A stretch of 44,941 nucleotides of DNA, taken from an uncultured Balneolaceae bacterium (GTDB lineage Bacteria > Bacteroidota > Rhodothermia > Balneolales > Balneolaceae). The stretch covers positions 1 through 44,941 of the forward strand of contig CALKOA010000057.1 of assembly GCA_938091655.1 (NCBI GenBank), given 5' to 3'. The notes below the pieces were generated by a model that saw only the letters and a program-made list of their open reading frames with translations, did no database searches and was not told where the DNA came from. Positions within the stretch are counted from its first letter, which is position 1. Every line of letters begins with the position of its first letter. The translations under genes were made by a program, and so were the position numbers. Positions 18,399 to 27,346 of this stretch are shown piece by piece.

Positions 18399-19442
18399 GC
18401 TCATTGATCCGACAGTATCCCAGCTATAATGGGTTAGTATATGATCTTTGAGTTGAGCGTTTTGGACTTCGAGTTGCGTCACATTGGTGCCAAGTAGCTC
18501 ATTTATCGAAGCTCGTAATTGTCCAGTGTCTAATGGATTAATATAGCTTGCCATATCCTTAAAATACTCTTTGGTTCCCCCATTTTGAGTAATTACAATC
18601 GCACAACCAGCTAGCGCAGCTTCCATGGCGGCTATACCAGGTGTTTCAAAAAGCGAAGGAAGCACAAAAACTTTAGCCGTGGCATAGGCAGAAGCTAACA
18701 GGCTAGAGTGGTGTTCAAGGGTTGGTAAATGAACAATATTATGTTTTTTAATTGAGTCTAAACACTTTTGGCTATATGCATCCTTACCTAAGTCACCGAT
18801 AACCACCAAAGGTGCATCTAAGCTCGGTGCTATCTCAAGAAGTTTAAGAATATTTTTTCGTGTTGCCGATGCCTGTCCCACAAACAAAACGAAGTCCTTT
18901 ACCCCGTATCGCTGCTCAAATTCATCTGATTTTTCCTGCATAAAACGCGTCTCTACACCATTAGGAATGATTTGCATACGATCGATTGGAATATCAAATA
19001 ACCGGTTAATTTGATTCTGTTCCGCTCGCGTATTAGGTAGAATTATATTAGCCAGTTGGCATATTTGTTTTTTTATACCGTATTCGGAGCTAATGCCGGT
19101 AAAAACTCTTCCGACTATAGACTCCGCATGTAGTTTAAACTTCGTTAACTGAATATGCTTTGGTGCAAAAAAAACGGGGGATAGGACAATAGGCGTTCGA
19201 TTTTTACCGCTTTGTTGAGGGATAGAGTTTAGTTGGCGCAACAATCCCCAGTGTTCACTGCTGGCCACAAAAACATGCAGTATATCGATGGATGGGAAAG
19301 GTTCATTACTTTGTATCCACACGATTTCATGCCCTAAACGTTGTAGTGCTTCTGCGGTTTGGCTAACCTGTGTTCGTACACCACCATTTACTAAGGAGAT
19401 ACTCGGAGGAGCCAATATACCAATGCGCAATACTTTACTCAT
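18369..19442 (-). CDS. glycosyltransferase, GT4-like (group 1)
   Basis: A 357-residue GT-B fold glycosyltransferase. The N-terminal domain starts RIGILAPPSISLVNGGVRTQV (acceptor-side glycine-rich loop). The linker FVLFVGQASATRKN begins the donor domain, and the donor signature PSLFETPGIAAMEAALAGCAIV with GGTKEYF follows near residues 262-295. It would transfer a sugar from a nucleotide-sugar donor at the cytoplasmic face; donor and acceptor are unknown. The start ATG 19442 overlaps the preceding deacetylase-like gene by 4 nt. It is the last gene of the eight-gene minus-strand operon and converges on pssA with a 30-nt overlap. Confidence 0.87.
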   Translation of the reverse strand: MSKVLRIGILAPPSISLVNGGVRTQVSQTAEALQRLGHEIVWIQSNEPFPSIDILHVFVASSEHWGLLRQLNSIPQQSGKNRTPIVLSPVFFAPKHIQLTKFKLHAESIVGRVFTGISSEYGIKKQICQLANIILPNTRAEQNQINRLFDIPIDRMQIIPNGVETRFMQEKSDEFEQRYGVKDFVLFVGQASATRKNILKLLEIAPSLDAPLVVIGDLGKDAYSQKCLDSIKKHNIVHLPTLEHHSSLLASAYATAKVFVLPSLFETPGIAAMEAALAGCAIVITQNGGTKEYFKDMASYINPLDTGQLRASINELLGTNVTQLEVQNAQLKDHILTHYSWDTVGSMSLAAYESLLR

Positions 19443-21037
19443 AAGCGAATTCTGTTTCTATGTTGAATAAAGGATTCCTTCCAGAGCTGCCACTTATTGG
19501 AAAAACGATTTTGTACATAACCTTTATCGGCCATTGTTCCGCACTTTTTTGTCTGGTAAGACAGTGTATGAATCGGTAGCATATTCTGAGTATCCCAATC
19601 ATTAGGATGTATAATAGCAAAGTCACGGTTGTTTTGCTGTACTTCATACAACATGGTAGGCGTATCCTTAGATATCAACAGTTTTTTTTGCTTATCATAA
19701 TATACATTGATTCGCTCTAAGGCTCTTTGCACCCAAAAAGTGGCCCATTCATGATAAGAAAGCCATTGTAAATCTAATTCTTGAGCGTACTTCATAATTA
19801 ATTCAATACTACTCAACCCAGGTTGTAAAGGATGGTGATACAGCATAATGGGTTGTTGCATTCCACACTGAACATCCATGTAGTGCTTAAAATAGGTGTT
19901 AAAGTCTTTTTCAACGGCCCGGTATCGGTGGAGACTTCCGGTGCAAATTGGATGCATTGGAATCTGTAAACGCTTGCTGAATAGGGCAGGTTTACTGGCT
20001 AATGCGTTAGGTATCCAATAAGGAAGTGCGTCATACCCATGCGTGAATTCAGAGCTATACGAAAAGGGATAAGCATCTAGGGCCTTGGAAAGTTGTTCGC
20101 TCCAGATGCCATAAGGAGCTGCGTAGCCTTTGGGTGTTATTCCTGCGTCTACCATGGCTTGATACCCATTTTCGATATCTTGATACATAGGATAGGAAGA
20201 GCTTATGTACGCATGCTCATAGCCATGTAGGGAATGTTCATGGTTAGACCATTGAGTAAACCATTCTAACCAATCTTCATGTGCTTTAACATGCAGGAAG
20301 GTTGTTAGAATAGCTGAATGTGAATTGGCGAGTTCATAGATGGCTTGTAAGGATTTCTTCGTACCAAAATCACTATCAATACGTAGGGTAATAATAGGTT
20401 GGTTACTTGGAAAGTTCCACTTGCTTAGGTAAGGTAAATCTACTGAATAAAATAGCCGTTCCAGAGCATAACGTAAAAGGTGTTGCAAGTGACCTTTATG
20501 AGCGCGTGACACTATTTCATTGGGTTTATGGCCTGTTGGGCTTGAGAAAACTTTTCTAGTGTACGAAAATTTCGATACACTAGCCTCCAAAGGTATGCCT
20601 AAGTATATAGATTGCTCAATATGTTCGTTTTTCTGCCTTTCTACATAACATATTCCATCCAGATCTTGCTTCCCACCGTAAAAGCTAACTTTTGAGTCAC
20701 AATCGATTACACTGAGATGGGCCAAAGGTCCTGCTATTAAATGTGGGCTATGTACACTAGTACAATATTTTTTTTGCACCGAAGTACTTTTTGGTTGGAT
20801 GCCGGATTCCAATGTAAATAGTACGGCTATGGGACTAGCTTTTTCGTGTTGGTTATGTAACCAATTCTGTTCTTTGCTACTTAGTGCGCGATGTACAATA
20901 TATACCGAGTAAGAGGGTACATCGAATTTCTGTGTATTACACTCCTCATAATTCACCCCTAAACTGTCCAAGAGGGACATTAAGCCGTTGTTCAGTCCAA
21001 ATACTCCAATTCCTAGGTTATGCAGTCTATCGCTCAT
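19439..21037 (-). CDS. NodB-like polysaccharide deacetylase with an uncharacterised N-terminal region
   Basis: A 532-residue protein. Residues 215-430 look like a carbohydrate esterase 4 (NodB) domain: TLRIDSDFG with Asp221 and Asp223, a histidine cluster HEHSLHGYEH (His266, 268, 271, 275), GYAAPYG at 304-310, and MLYHHPLQ (His401/402). The pattern suggests an active metal-dependent deacetylase or a close relative. Residues 1-200 show an alternating sheet-helix pattern I do not recognise, and 440-532 are also unassigned. No signal peptide is seen, which is odd for an enzyme acting on exported polysaccharide. It lies between flippase and glycosyltransferase genes. Confidence 0.7.
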   Translation of the reverse strand: MSDRLHNLGIGVFGLNNGLMSLLDSLGVNYEECNTQKFDVPSYSVYIVHRALSSKEQNWLHNQHEKASPIAVLFTLESGIQPKSTSVQKKYCTSVHSPHLIAGPLAHLSVIDCDSKVSFYGGKQDLDGICYVERQKNEHIEQSIYLGIPLEASVSKFSYTRKVFSSPTGHKPNEIVSRAHKGHLQHLLRYALERLFYSVDLPYLSKWNFPSNQPIITLRIDSDFGTKKSLQAIYELANSHSAILTTFLHVKAHEDWLEWFTQWSNHEHSLHGYEHAYISSSYPMYQDIENGYQAMVDAGITPKGYAAPYGIWSEQLSKALDAYPFSYSSEFTHGYDALPYWIPNALASKPALFSKRLQIPMHPICTGSLHRYRAVEKDFNTYFKHYMDVQCGMQQPIMLYHHPLQPGLSSIELIMKYAQELDLQWLSYHEWATFWVQRALERINVYYDKQKKLLISKDTPTMLYEVQQNNRDFAIIHPNDWDTQNMLPIHTLSYQTKKCGTMADKGYVQNRFSNKWQLWKESFIQHRNRIRL

Positions 21038-21046
21038 CTAGTTAAC

Positions 21047-22540
21047 TTATGGCTGTGGTCTGTGTTTCATTAGTTCTCGAATGTATTTCCAATCCGATCG
21101 TTTAATGGTCTTAGTTACCAAGAGAGGGATGAAGGCCATTAAGAGTGTAAGGCTTAACATCAACCAGTTAGGTAATTCTGTAAGATGGATGTTGGGTAGA
21201 AAGGTAAGGGCACTCATCAACACCGGATTCCCCATGAACCATAAATAACTTAGTAAGCCAACGGCTAATGATAGGTACATAGGATAGAAGGCGAAGGAAG
21301 TTTTAAGTAAGCTATATTTATTGAAAAAATAGTAGGATAAATACATCATAATTCCTTCACTAAGTACAATAAAATAGAGTGCATAATTCGGATAATCTAT
21401 AAGAAGGTAAGTCCCTATTCCAATAAATATAGCACAAATAACACCTCCTAATAGATTCGCTTTTAAATAGTATGTACTTTGCTGTGTAGCGATTAAGGAG
21501 GTCGCAAATACACTGTTTTGAAAGGTTAAAAAAAGTAGAGGTGAGAGTATTTGGAGCATTGGGATACTTTCAGTGTACAAATCCCCATAAATCAGTGGTA
21601 TAACGTAGGGAGCTAAAAATAGTATCCCGAAGCTACCAAATAACCCAAGCAAGGTATGGTATCGATAGGCTAGCTGAATCCTTTTGCTCATTTTTGCTGT
21701 GTTACTAGTCCAACCTTTGGATAGGTTCGGAAGCAAAAGTTGTACGAAAATTCGATCCAGCACCATATAGAGCATAATTATGCGTAATGCGGCTCCGTAC
21801 CAACCCACAAATGATTCACTATAAACCAATGCAAATACAAGTGGTGGAAATAGTAGAATGACCTGGCTACTTACCCATCCAACACCAAGCTGAAGAGATT
21901 CTTTAATAAGAGATACTATGCTAGTAATCGAGATCTTTGTTACACTGTGTTTAGTAAAGACTAAATGTCTTTTATGCAGGCTAATTACCCATAGTAAAAG
22001 GGATGCAATCCCCACCGATATGCCATAGAAGACCGGTAGCTTCTCTAGATCATCTGCTTGTTGAATACCATACATGATGAAGCCAAAAAATACCGTAGCC
22101 TGAAGGGCTTTAATCCCTTGTAAACTCAAAAAATCTTGCTTTCCTGAAAACAACCACTCCGTATGCAAAGCATAGGGGATCAAACTAAATAGTAAGAGCC
22201 AAATGAGAGCATTTATATCCTCAGAATAGGGTAAAAATGGCGAGATTATAAATAAAATAATAAATGCAAGGAGGGCCCATAAACACTTACCAAAAAATAG
22301 CTCAGCGGCACTAAAAACTTGCTCATCGGCTTTTTTTGCCATTTCCCTGGTTCCTAATTGCATTATTCCTACATCCGAAAACCATAGCATATAACTAAAA
22401 ATAGCCAAGGCTGTGGTCCATATCCCATAGCTTTCGGGTCCTAAGACTCGGGCAAGCACCATGCTAGTTAGAAACCCTAAGCCTCTAGCTACTATGTCTC
22501 CAATGGCTAAACTCGCTACTTTCTGGGTGATGCTACTCAT
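21047..22540 (-). CDS. Wzx-like polysaccharide flippase
   Basis: A 497-residue integral membrane protein with about 12-14 hydrophobic helices, beginning with the typical N-terminus (KVASLAIGDIVARGLGFLTSMVLARVLGPESYGIW). The family (MATE/MOP, polysaccharide biosynthesis/export) flips lipid-linked glycans across the inner membrane. I place the start at ATG 22540, giving an ATGAGTAG overlap of 8 nt with the preceding glycosyltransferase gene. A longer frame opening at 22663 would mostly lie inside that gene and add a non-conserved hydrophilic extension. Substrate unknown. Confidence 0.88.
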   Translation of the reverse strand: MSSITQKVASLAIGDIVARGLGFLTSMVLARVLGPESYGIWTTALAIFSYMLWFSDVGIMQLGTREMAKKADEQVFSAAELFFGKCLWALLAFIILFIISPFLPYSEDINALIWLLLFSLIPYALHTEWLFSGKQDFLSLQGIKALQATVFFGFIMYGIQQADDLEKLPVFYGISVGIASLLLWVISLHKRHLVFTKHSVTKISITSIVSLIKESLQLGVGWVSSQVILLFPPLVFALVYSESFVGWYGAALRIIMLYMVLDRIFVQLLLPNLSKGWTSNTAKMSKRIQLAYRYHTLLGLFGSFGILFLAPYVIPLIYGDLYTESIPMLQILSPLLFLTFQNSVFATSLIATQQSTYYLKANLLGGVICAIFIGIGTYLLIDYPNYALYFIVLSEGIMMYLSYYFFNKYSLLKTSFAFYPMYLSLAVGLLSYLWFMGNPVLMSALTFLPNIHLTELPNWLMLSLTLLMAFIPLLVTKTIKRSDWKYIRELMKHRPQP

Positions 22541-23624
22541 GCCTGGTTTTATGAGTGGATGAATGTAATTGGTCAATGATCTGTCGTAATTCATCTTTTC
22601 CTGTAAAAAGTTGAACCCGTGAGTCATTACGAAGGCTTGAAAATATGCCAATATCGGGTGCAATCACCTTTCTTTCATATGATAACGCCATCATTAAACC
22701 ACCCGAACTATGGATGTTTTTATAATTAAAAAGACAATAATCGGATGCAGAAAGCAAAAATGGATATTCTTCTTCAGGAAAAAAATGGGGGAGATGGCTA
22801 AAATAATGAGGAAGTTGTCTAACAGCGGATGTTATTTTCTGATGATAAGTCTCCTGTCCCTTTTTCACTGGTCCGGCTATGATAACATGTATCGTTTCAT
22901 TCGAAATTCCTGCTTCAATAGCTTCAACAGATTCAATAAACAACTCAACAAATTCCAATATGCCTTTATAGGCACTAATGTTACCAAACAATAAAAGGAT
23001 TGTGGCATCCTCGGGTATGGTACAAGAATAACGCCTGTTCAGTTCATCAATGGAAGTTGATCGGTCTATAATTTCAGCTGGAAAGCTAGGATGAGGTATG
23101 ACACACCACTTATTACTATCTAATGGAATATCTAAATAGTTAGAGGTTCTCTCCAATAATGCTTGCGAATGTATGTGCAGCCTCTGAGCTCGCTTAGCCA
23201 TACTTCGATGAAGCCATCGGTGAGGCCGAAGCCATTTTCGATCATGAGGTTCTAAATTATGAACCGTCCAAATGACAGGAGTACCTAACGAACTGAAAAG
23301 ACTAAACCAGAGTAACTTATAAGGAAAAGCTAAAAGTGATTTTAGGTCTTGGAATTCGAGCCAATGATAATGCAAGGCGACTTTTCCGCGGTGCTTAAGG
23401 GCAAGAAAGGGCAGTAAAAGATGCTGTAATGCATTGATACTTTTTAAGGAATAGGGTGCTGGATTTTGTTCCAACAGATCTGAGTACAAGAGGTAGAGAT
23501 AATCCGTCTTTGGAAACTTTTCTCGAATGGGTGGGAAAACAAGCACCAAGGAACCACGGGGCAACATATCTTCATAACATTCAGTGATGTTTTCAAAGTA
23601 AGTATAGTAAGTACTAAGATTCAT
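22533..23624 (-). CDS. glycosyltransferase, GT4-like
   Basis: A 363-residue GT-B type protein. The N-terminal domain has VALHYHWLEF and PVIWTVHNLEPHDR, typical of GT4-like enzymes. A C-terminal donor half begins ATILLLFGNISAYKGI at about 209-224, and the donor site LLSASDYCLFNYKNIHSSGGLMMALSYERKVIA is near 298-330 with Ser-Gly in place of the common Glu-x7-Glu pattern. It probably adds a sugar to the same lipid-linked glycan as the downstream genes. The start is taken as ATG 23624; ATG codons a few residues in (for example before LPRGS) are possible. It overlaps the flippase start by 8 nt. Confidence 0.8.
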   Translation of the reverse strand: MNLSTYYTYFENITECYEDMLPRGSLVLVFPPIREKFPKTDYLYLLYSDLLEQNPAPYSLKSINALQHLLLPFLALKHRGKVALHYHWLEFQDLKSLLAFPYKLLWFSLFSSLGTPVIWTVHNLEPHDRKWLRPHRWLHRSMAKRAQRLHIHSQALLERTSNYLDIPLDSNKWCVIPHPSFPAEIIDRSTSIDELNRRYSCTIPEDATILLLFGNISAYKGILEFVELFIESVEAIEAGISNETIHVIIAGPVKKGQETYHQKITSAVRQLPHYFSHLPHFFPEEEYPFLLSASDYCLFNYKNIHSSGGLMMALSYERKVIAPDIGIFSSLRNDSRVQLFTGKDELRQIIDQLHSSTHKTRHE

Positions 23625-23655
23625 AAGGTAGATCGTTCATGATACCGTGAAACTT

Positions 23656-24660
23656 CTACTTAAATAGGTACTGTAAACCAACCGAATGCACAGTACCAAA
23701 GCCAGTGTCAAAAGGGATAATCGCGTAATTAAATCGGATATCTGGAAGTACATAACCTACACCAAATGAATATGGACGGGTTGTAGAGCCTGTTCTAACG
23801 CCGCTGGTGAGTTGTAAGGTTTCCGCTATTAATAGTTCTAATCCTACCTTGGTATATGGATTGGGGTTAAAAAACTCGCCTTCAGCTGAACCATCTGTAT
23901 CATTGAGGGGGTAGATATAATCCGCATGCATTCGTATAAATACAGGTAATTCAGGGTTTTTGCTACCGCTCCATTCTAATAAACCTACAGATAGTCCGCT
24001 AATCCAAGCCTTTGGTAGTGGTGTTGCTTCTACATCTAGTGATTGCATTTCTCCTAAGCTTCGTAACGCACTGCCTAATTGAATACGATCTTTAGCATAG
24101 GAACGAGATAAGCCTACATTGAATGCATATCCATTTGAACGATAGGGATAGATTTCTTCGCTAATATAATGCACACTCGCGCCTAGATTAAACCATTTAA
24201 ATGATTGAGCGTAGGCCGCAGAAATGCTTAGATACTGAACTGAAAATAATCCATTGGTAGGCCCAGGCTCGTCTCTTTGCTCTAAATCCTGAAGCCCTGA
24301 ACTATAAAAACTTATAGCAAATGCATGATCATCTAGTTTTTTATGAAACGAGCCAAAGATGTTTTTTGTATCGGCAATCCAATTTGTATATCCGATTTCA
24401 AGAGATGATCTGTCCGAGCTAACCAACAAAGAGGGATTACCAAAGGAATTACTACCGCCTTGTCCCCAAGCACTCCCTGCTTCTGAGATAGAAAGAGCAA
24501 ATGGATTGGGGGCAACGTCCAGCAAAGCGACCCCCGAACGCTGGGCATGTATGGTGGCCTGGCTTACCCAGAAAACCAACAAACTATAAATAAAAAAACG
24601 TGTACGAGAATGCAATTGATAAGGAAAACAGCATTTTTGAAAATCGGTGATAGTTTTCAT
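23656..24660 (-). CDS. PorV/PorQ-family outer-membrane barrel
   Basis: A 334-residue protein with a long signal peptide (hydrophobic core at about 22-37, cleavage after IHAQ). The mature N-terminus (ALLDVAPNPFALSISEAGSAW then NPSLL) is characteristic of PorV/PorQ-type barrels of the FadL-like superfamily. Repeated amphipathic strands run to a C-terminus ending VGLQYLFK with an aromatic near the end. In Bacteroidota, PorV shuttles type IX secretion substrates and PorQ is a T9SS accessory barrel. Whether this one has either role is an inference from family and context. It lies 10 nt after the other barrel gene. Confidence 0.75.
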   Translation of the reverse strand: MKTITDFQKCCFPYQLHSRTRFFIYSLLVFWVSQATIHAQRSGVALLDVAPNPFALSISEAGSAWGQGGSNSFGNPSLLVSSDRSSLEIGYTNWIADTKNIFGSFHKKLDDHAFAISFYSSGLQDLEQRDEPGPTNGLFSVQYLSISAAYAQSFKWFNLGASVHYISEEIYPYRSNGYAFNVGLSRSYAKDRIQLGSALRSLGEMQSLDVEATPLPKAWISGLSVGLLEWSGSKNPELPVFIRMHADYIYPLNDTDGSAEGEFFNPNPYTKVGLELLIAETLQLTSGVRTGSTTRPYSFGVGYVLPDIRFNYAIIPFDTGFGTVHSVGLQYLFK

Positions 24661-24670
24661 AGATAGAATA

Positions 24671-25744
24671 TCATAAAATATATCGTAGGGTAAAAATATG
24701 TGTGGATTTTAGGTGATCACTACTGGTCGAAAATCCGTAATCTACTTTTATAGCAGGTTGAAAGGGCATAGAAAGACTAAATCCGCTCCGCCATTCATTT
24801 GAAGATAACCCACCTAAGTAGCGGTTCCAACCCATGTGTAAGCGAAAAAAGGGGTGGAGTGATCGGGAAGCAGCTATTCGAAGAAAGCTAGCTCTAGTAA
24901 AGCGTGTTTCTAGTGCTTCTACATATTGTACAGATGCACCATCTGATAGAAATAATTCTCGTGTGGTTACCTCCGAACTAAATCGTTTTATCTCATATTC
25001 TGCAAACAAGTTGGTATCCAATACATACGTACTAATACTAGTTTTAAGCCTTAAAGGCATGGCTTCGACTCGATTTCTGGATTGAGGTTGATTGTATAAA
25101 TCTCCAGAATTCCAAGTATGTTCCGCCAATAAATCCTGTACAACAAATGCCCAACGGGTATGCTGACTTAGTCCGAACTGCACACCTACATCCACACCCA
25201 CACTAGTAGAAGGCTTCATTTCGGCATGATAATCGGCTCGGTTTATCTTAAATCCAATACCCGCATGAACTCTCTCACTTAAGCGAATACCAAAGGCCGA
25301 TTGAAGTTGTACATCTGAGGTAGAAACCATTCCTAGTGGATAACCACTTAGGCTTCGTGTGTCTATATCATGGACACCCGCTCTAATTAATCCTATAAAC
25401 AAACCTGCTTTGGGAGGAAGGGCTAATCGAGCACCAAGACTCTGATAGTGCCTGTCCAAACCCAACTGAAAAACACTAAGGCTAAAATGGGTGTTGGAGG
25501 TGTTTCTAGCAGCTAAAGCAGGATTGTAGTAGGGTTGAACCTCTAAATCGGTACTATCCATCGGATTTTGTTTACCGAATCCGGCACTAACAGCATTACC
25601 AAGTGCGACACTTTGAGCATCAAAACCTAACTGAAGGCTGGACCCGGCATATCCTCCAAACTGGGCATGAGCAGTAGTGGACTGTATTGTGATCAAGATC
25701 AGCATGGTGGTAAGAGCAACAGAAATTGGGCGTGCTTTCTTCAT
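24671..25744 (-). CDS. PorV/PorQ-like outer-membrane barrel
   Basis: A 357-residue protein with a signal peptide (about 1-27, ending AHAQ). The mature sequence begins with LQLGFDAQSVALGNAVSAGF, then YYNPALAA, the same layout as the next gene product and other PorV-type barrels. Amphipathic strands continue to a terminus ending HIFTLRYIL. The two neighbours probably arose as distant paralogues, though similarity is weak by eye. Its ATG shares one base with the stop of the beta-propeller gene upstream (TAATG), which suggests translational coupling to a possible secreted client. Confidence 0.65.
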   Translation of the reverse strand: MKKARPISVALTTMLILITIQSTTAHAQFGGYAGSSLQLGFDAQSVALGNAVSAGFGKQNPMDSTDLEVQPYYNPALAARNTSNTHFSLSVFQLGLDRHYQSLGARLALPPKAGLFIGLIRAGVHDIDTRSLSGYPLGMVSTSDVQLQSAFGIRLSERVHAGIGFKINRADYHAEMKPSTSVGVDVGVQFGLSQHTRWAFVVQDLLAEHTWNSGDLYNQPQSRNRVEAMPLRLKTSISTYVLDTNLFAEYEIKRFSSEVTTRELFLSDGASVQYVEALETRFTRASFLRIAASRSLHPFFRLHMGWNRYLGGLSSNEWRSGFSLSMPFQPAIKVDYGFSTSSDHLKSTHIFTLRYIL

Positions 25745-27345
25745 TAATCGATGACCAGGATTTTTCCGTTAATCTTAGACGATCCTTGGGTAATTTCATA
25801 AAAGTAAACCCCATTACTCACTTTAGAACCCATATCGTTATAGCCAGTCCAAATTATTTCGAAATCCCCGGGCAAAACCTGTTGTTGCTGTTCATGCACT
25901 AGGTTCATACCAAAATCAACTATTCGCAAGGTTGCTGTACTGGTTGATGTGCTCTCAAAACGAATTCTAAGCTCGCTGTGTAGATTTGGTGAAAAGGGAT
26001 TTGGGTAAGCGTAGGTTGAAACAGAGGCAGCCTCCGGGCTGTATTGATTACCTCCGCTAAGCGGGAAATTTACTCGTTCGATATTCCAGCCATTGTCCGG
26101 GTCATTGGTCCACAACAATCCATCTGAGGTGCCAATAAACAAATAATTTGATGTGCTACTTATACTCTGATACGAGGTATTGGGCTTTAAACGGTTAGTT
26201 GTTGTAATGGGCACCGATATCATCTCCCAGGTAGTGCCCTGATCACTTGAGCGGAATAAACCATTTTCACCTGCAGCCCATACATCACCTTTGAAAAAGC
26301 CAATAGCGAGAATCTTTTGACCTATGAGTCGTTGCTCAAAGCTAGAGCCTCCATCGTCTGTAAACACAATCCCGTATTGATCTAAGCCCTGTAAATTGGA
26401 AGAACTGTTTTCCGCGATCCAATTTGTCATCCAAATTCGATCACGATCAGGATCTTCTGCAACTTCAATAACCCAACGGGCTAAAAGACCATCAGGATCA
26501 TAGCTAAAGCCCACGTTATTCCATCGTATCGAGTCAATGGGGGCGAAGAGTGCATTGTCAGAGACATTTATTCCTCCAGCACTACCATACCAAACGCGGT
26601 TATTGCGATCGATGTGTACTGCGAATCCCTTAAGGTTATCGTCACTTACAGCGGTATATAATTCTTCGAATTGAGAACAGGCATTTGCTGAACCGCTAAT
26701 GCAATTTCGCCAGATGTATCGGCTCCCGTCTGGTCGCATTGTAGAATTCCCAAAAGGTGGGAGGCTAATTCGTTCCCAACTATTTCCAAGATCTGTACTT
26801 CGAAGCAAACCAGACGCCCAGTTAGCAGAAAAGAGAACACCGTTTTTAACGGCTACACTATAAGGGGGGGATTGCTCGGGAACAATAATTCGTGCTCTGT
26901 TATACTGTATTCCACCGTATACAAAGGTGGTATCCTCGTCAATGTAGCGATCTAATGGGAAAGGTGAAAAATTCCAATTTTGCCCGTTATTTATACTTAT
27001 ATAATATCCATAACCTGCGGGCACTGTACCTGCTGGGGTAGATGAGCTAAACCCCAAACCAGCAACAACAGTGTCCCCTTGGGTTGCTATAGAGAACACT
27101 CGCCCTTTACCGTTAGTTAAACTATCCAAACCCTCAGGAATGGCCCAGGAGTGATCGGGTTGTTCAATTGAAGCAACGTTCAGCAGAGGGGAGATCCAAA
27201 CTAAGCCATTACTTGTTTCAACCGTCGATATACCATTTTGCCTAAACCGCTCAAAATCACCGTTTAAAGGCCCAAGCCATTGTGCTTGGGTAGCTGGGCA
27301 ACATATCGTCACCACTAACACCAGGAAATAGGCAAATTTTGGCAT
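25744..27345 (-). CDS. secreted Asp-box beta-propeller protein with T9SS/FlgD-like C-terminal domain
   Basis: A 533-residue exported protein (signal peptide about 1-22, ending TQAQ). Four Asp-box or BNR-like turns are visible: INNGQNW near 118, STDLGNSW at 183-190, TDDGGSSF at 329-336 and SSDQGTTW at 367-374, indicating a sialidase-like or Ycf48-like beta-propeller. Residues 447-533 form a C-terminal domain with YPNPFSP, WTGYNDMGSKVSNGVYFYEI and a final KILVID, the arrangement of FlgD-Ig-like and type IX secretion sorting domains. It may be a secretion substrate, a scaffold or a structural outer-surface protein. Catalytic sialidase residues were not identified. Confidence 0.7.
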   Translation of the reverse strand: MPKFAYFLVLVVTICCPATQAQWLGPLNGDFERFRQNGISTVETSNGLVWISPLLNVASIEQPDHSWAIPEGLDSLTNGKGRVFSIATQGDTVVAGLGFSSSTPAGTVPAGYGYYISINNGQNWNFSPFPLDRYIDEDTTFVYGGIQYNRARIIVPEQSPPYSVAVKNGVLFSANWASGLLRSTDLGNSWERISLPPFGNSTMRPDGSRYIWRNCISGSANACSQFEELYTAVSDDNLKGFAVHIDRNNRVWYGSAGGINVSDNALFAPIDSIRWNNVGFSYDPDGLLARWVIEVAEDPDRDRIWMTNWIAENSSSNLQGLDQYGIVFTDDGGSSFEQRLIGQKILAIGFFKGDVWAAGENGLFRSSDQGTTWEMISVPITTTNRLKPNTSYQSISSTSNYLFIGTSDGLLWTNDPDNGWNIERVNFPLSGGNQYSPEAASVSTYAYPNPFSPNLHSELRIRFESTSTSTATLRIVDFGMNLVHEQQQQVLPGDFEIIWTGYNDMGSKVSNGVYFYEITQGSSKINGKILVID

Positions 27346-27346
27346 A

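Noticed and set aside
22541-22663. Longer N-terminus for the flippase
   Set aside because: Almost all of it lies inside the preceding glycosyltransferase gene; ATG 22540 gives the family-typical start and a short coupled overlap.
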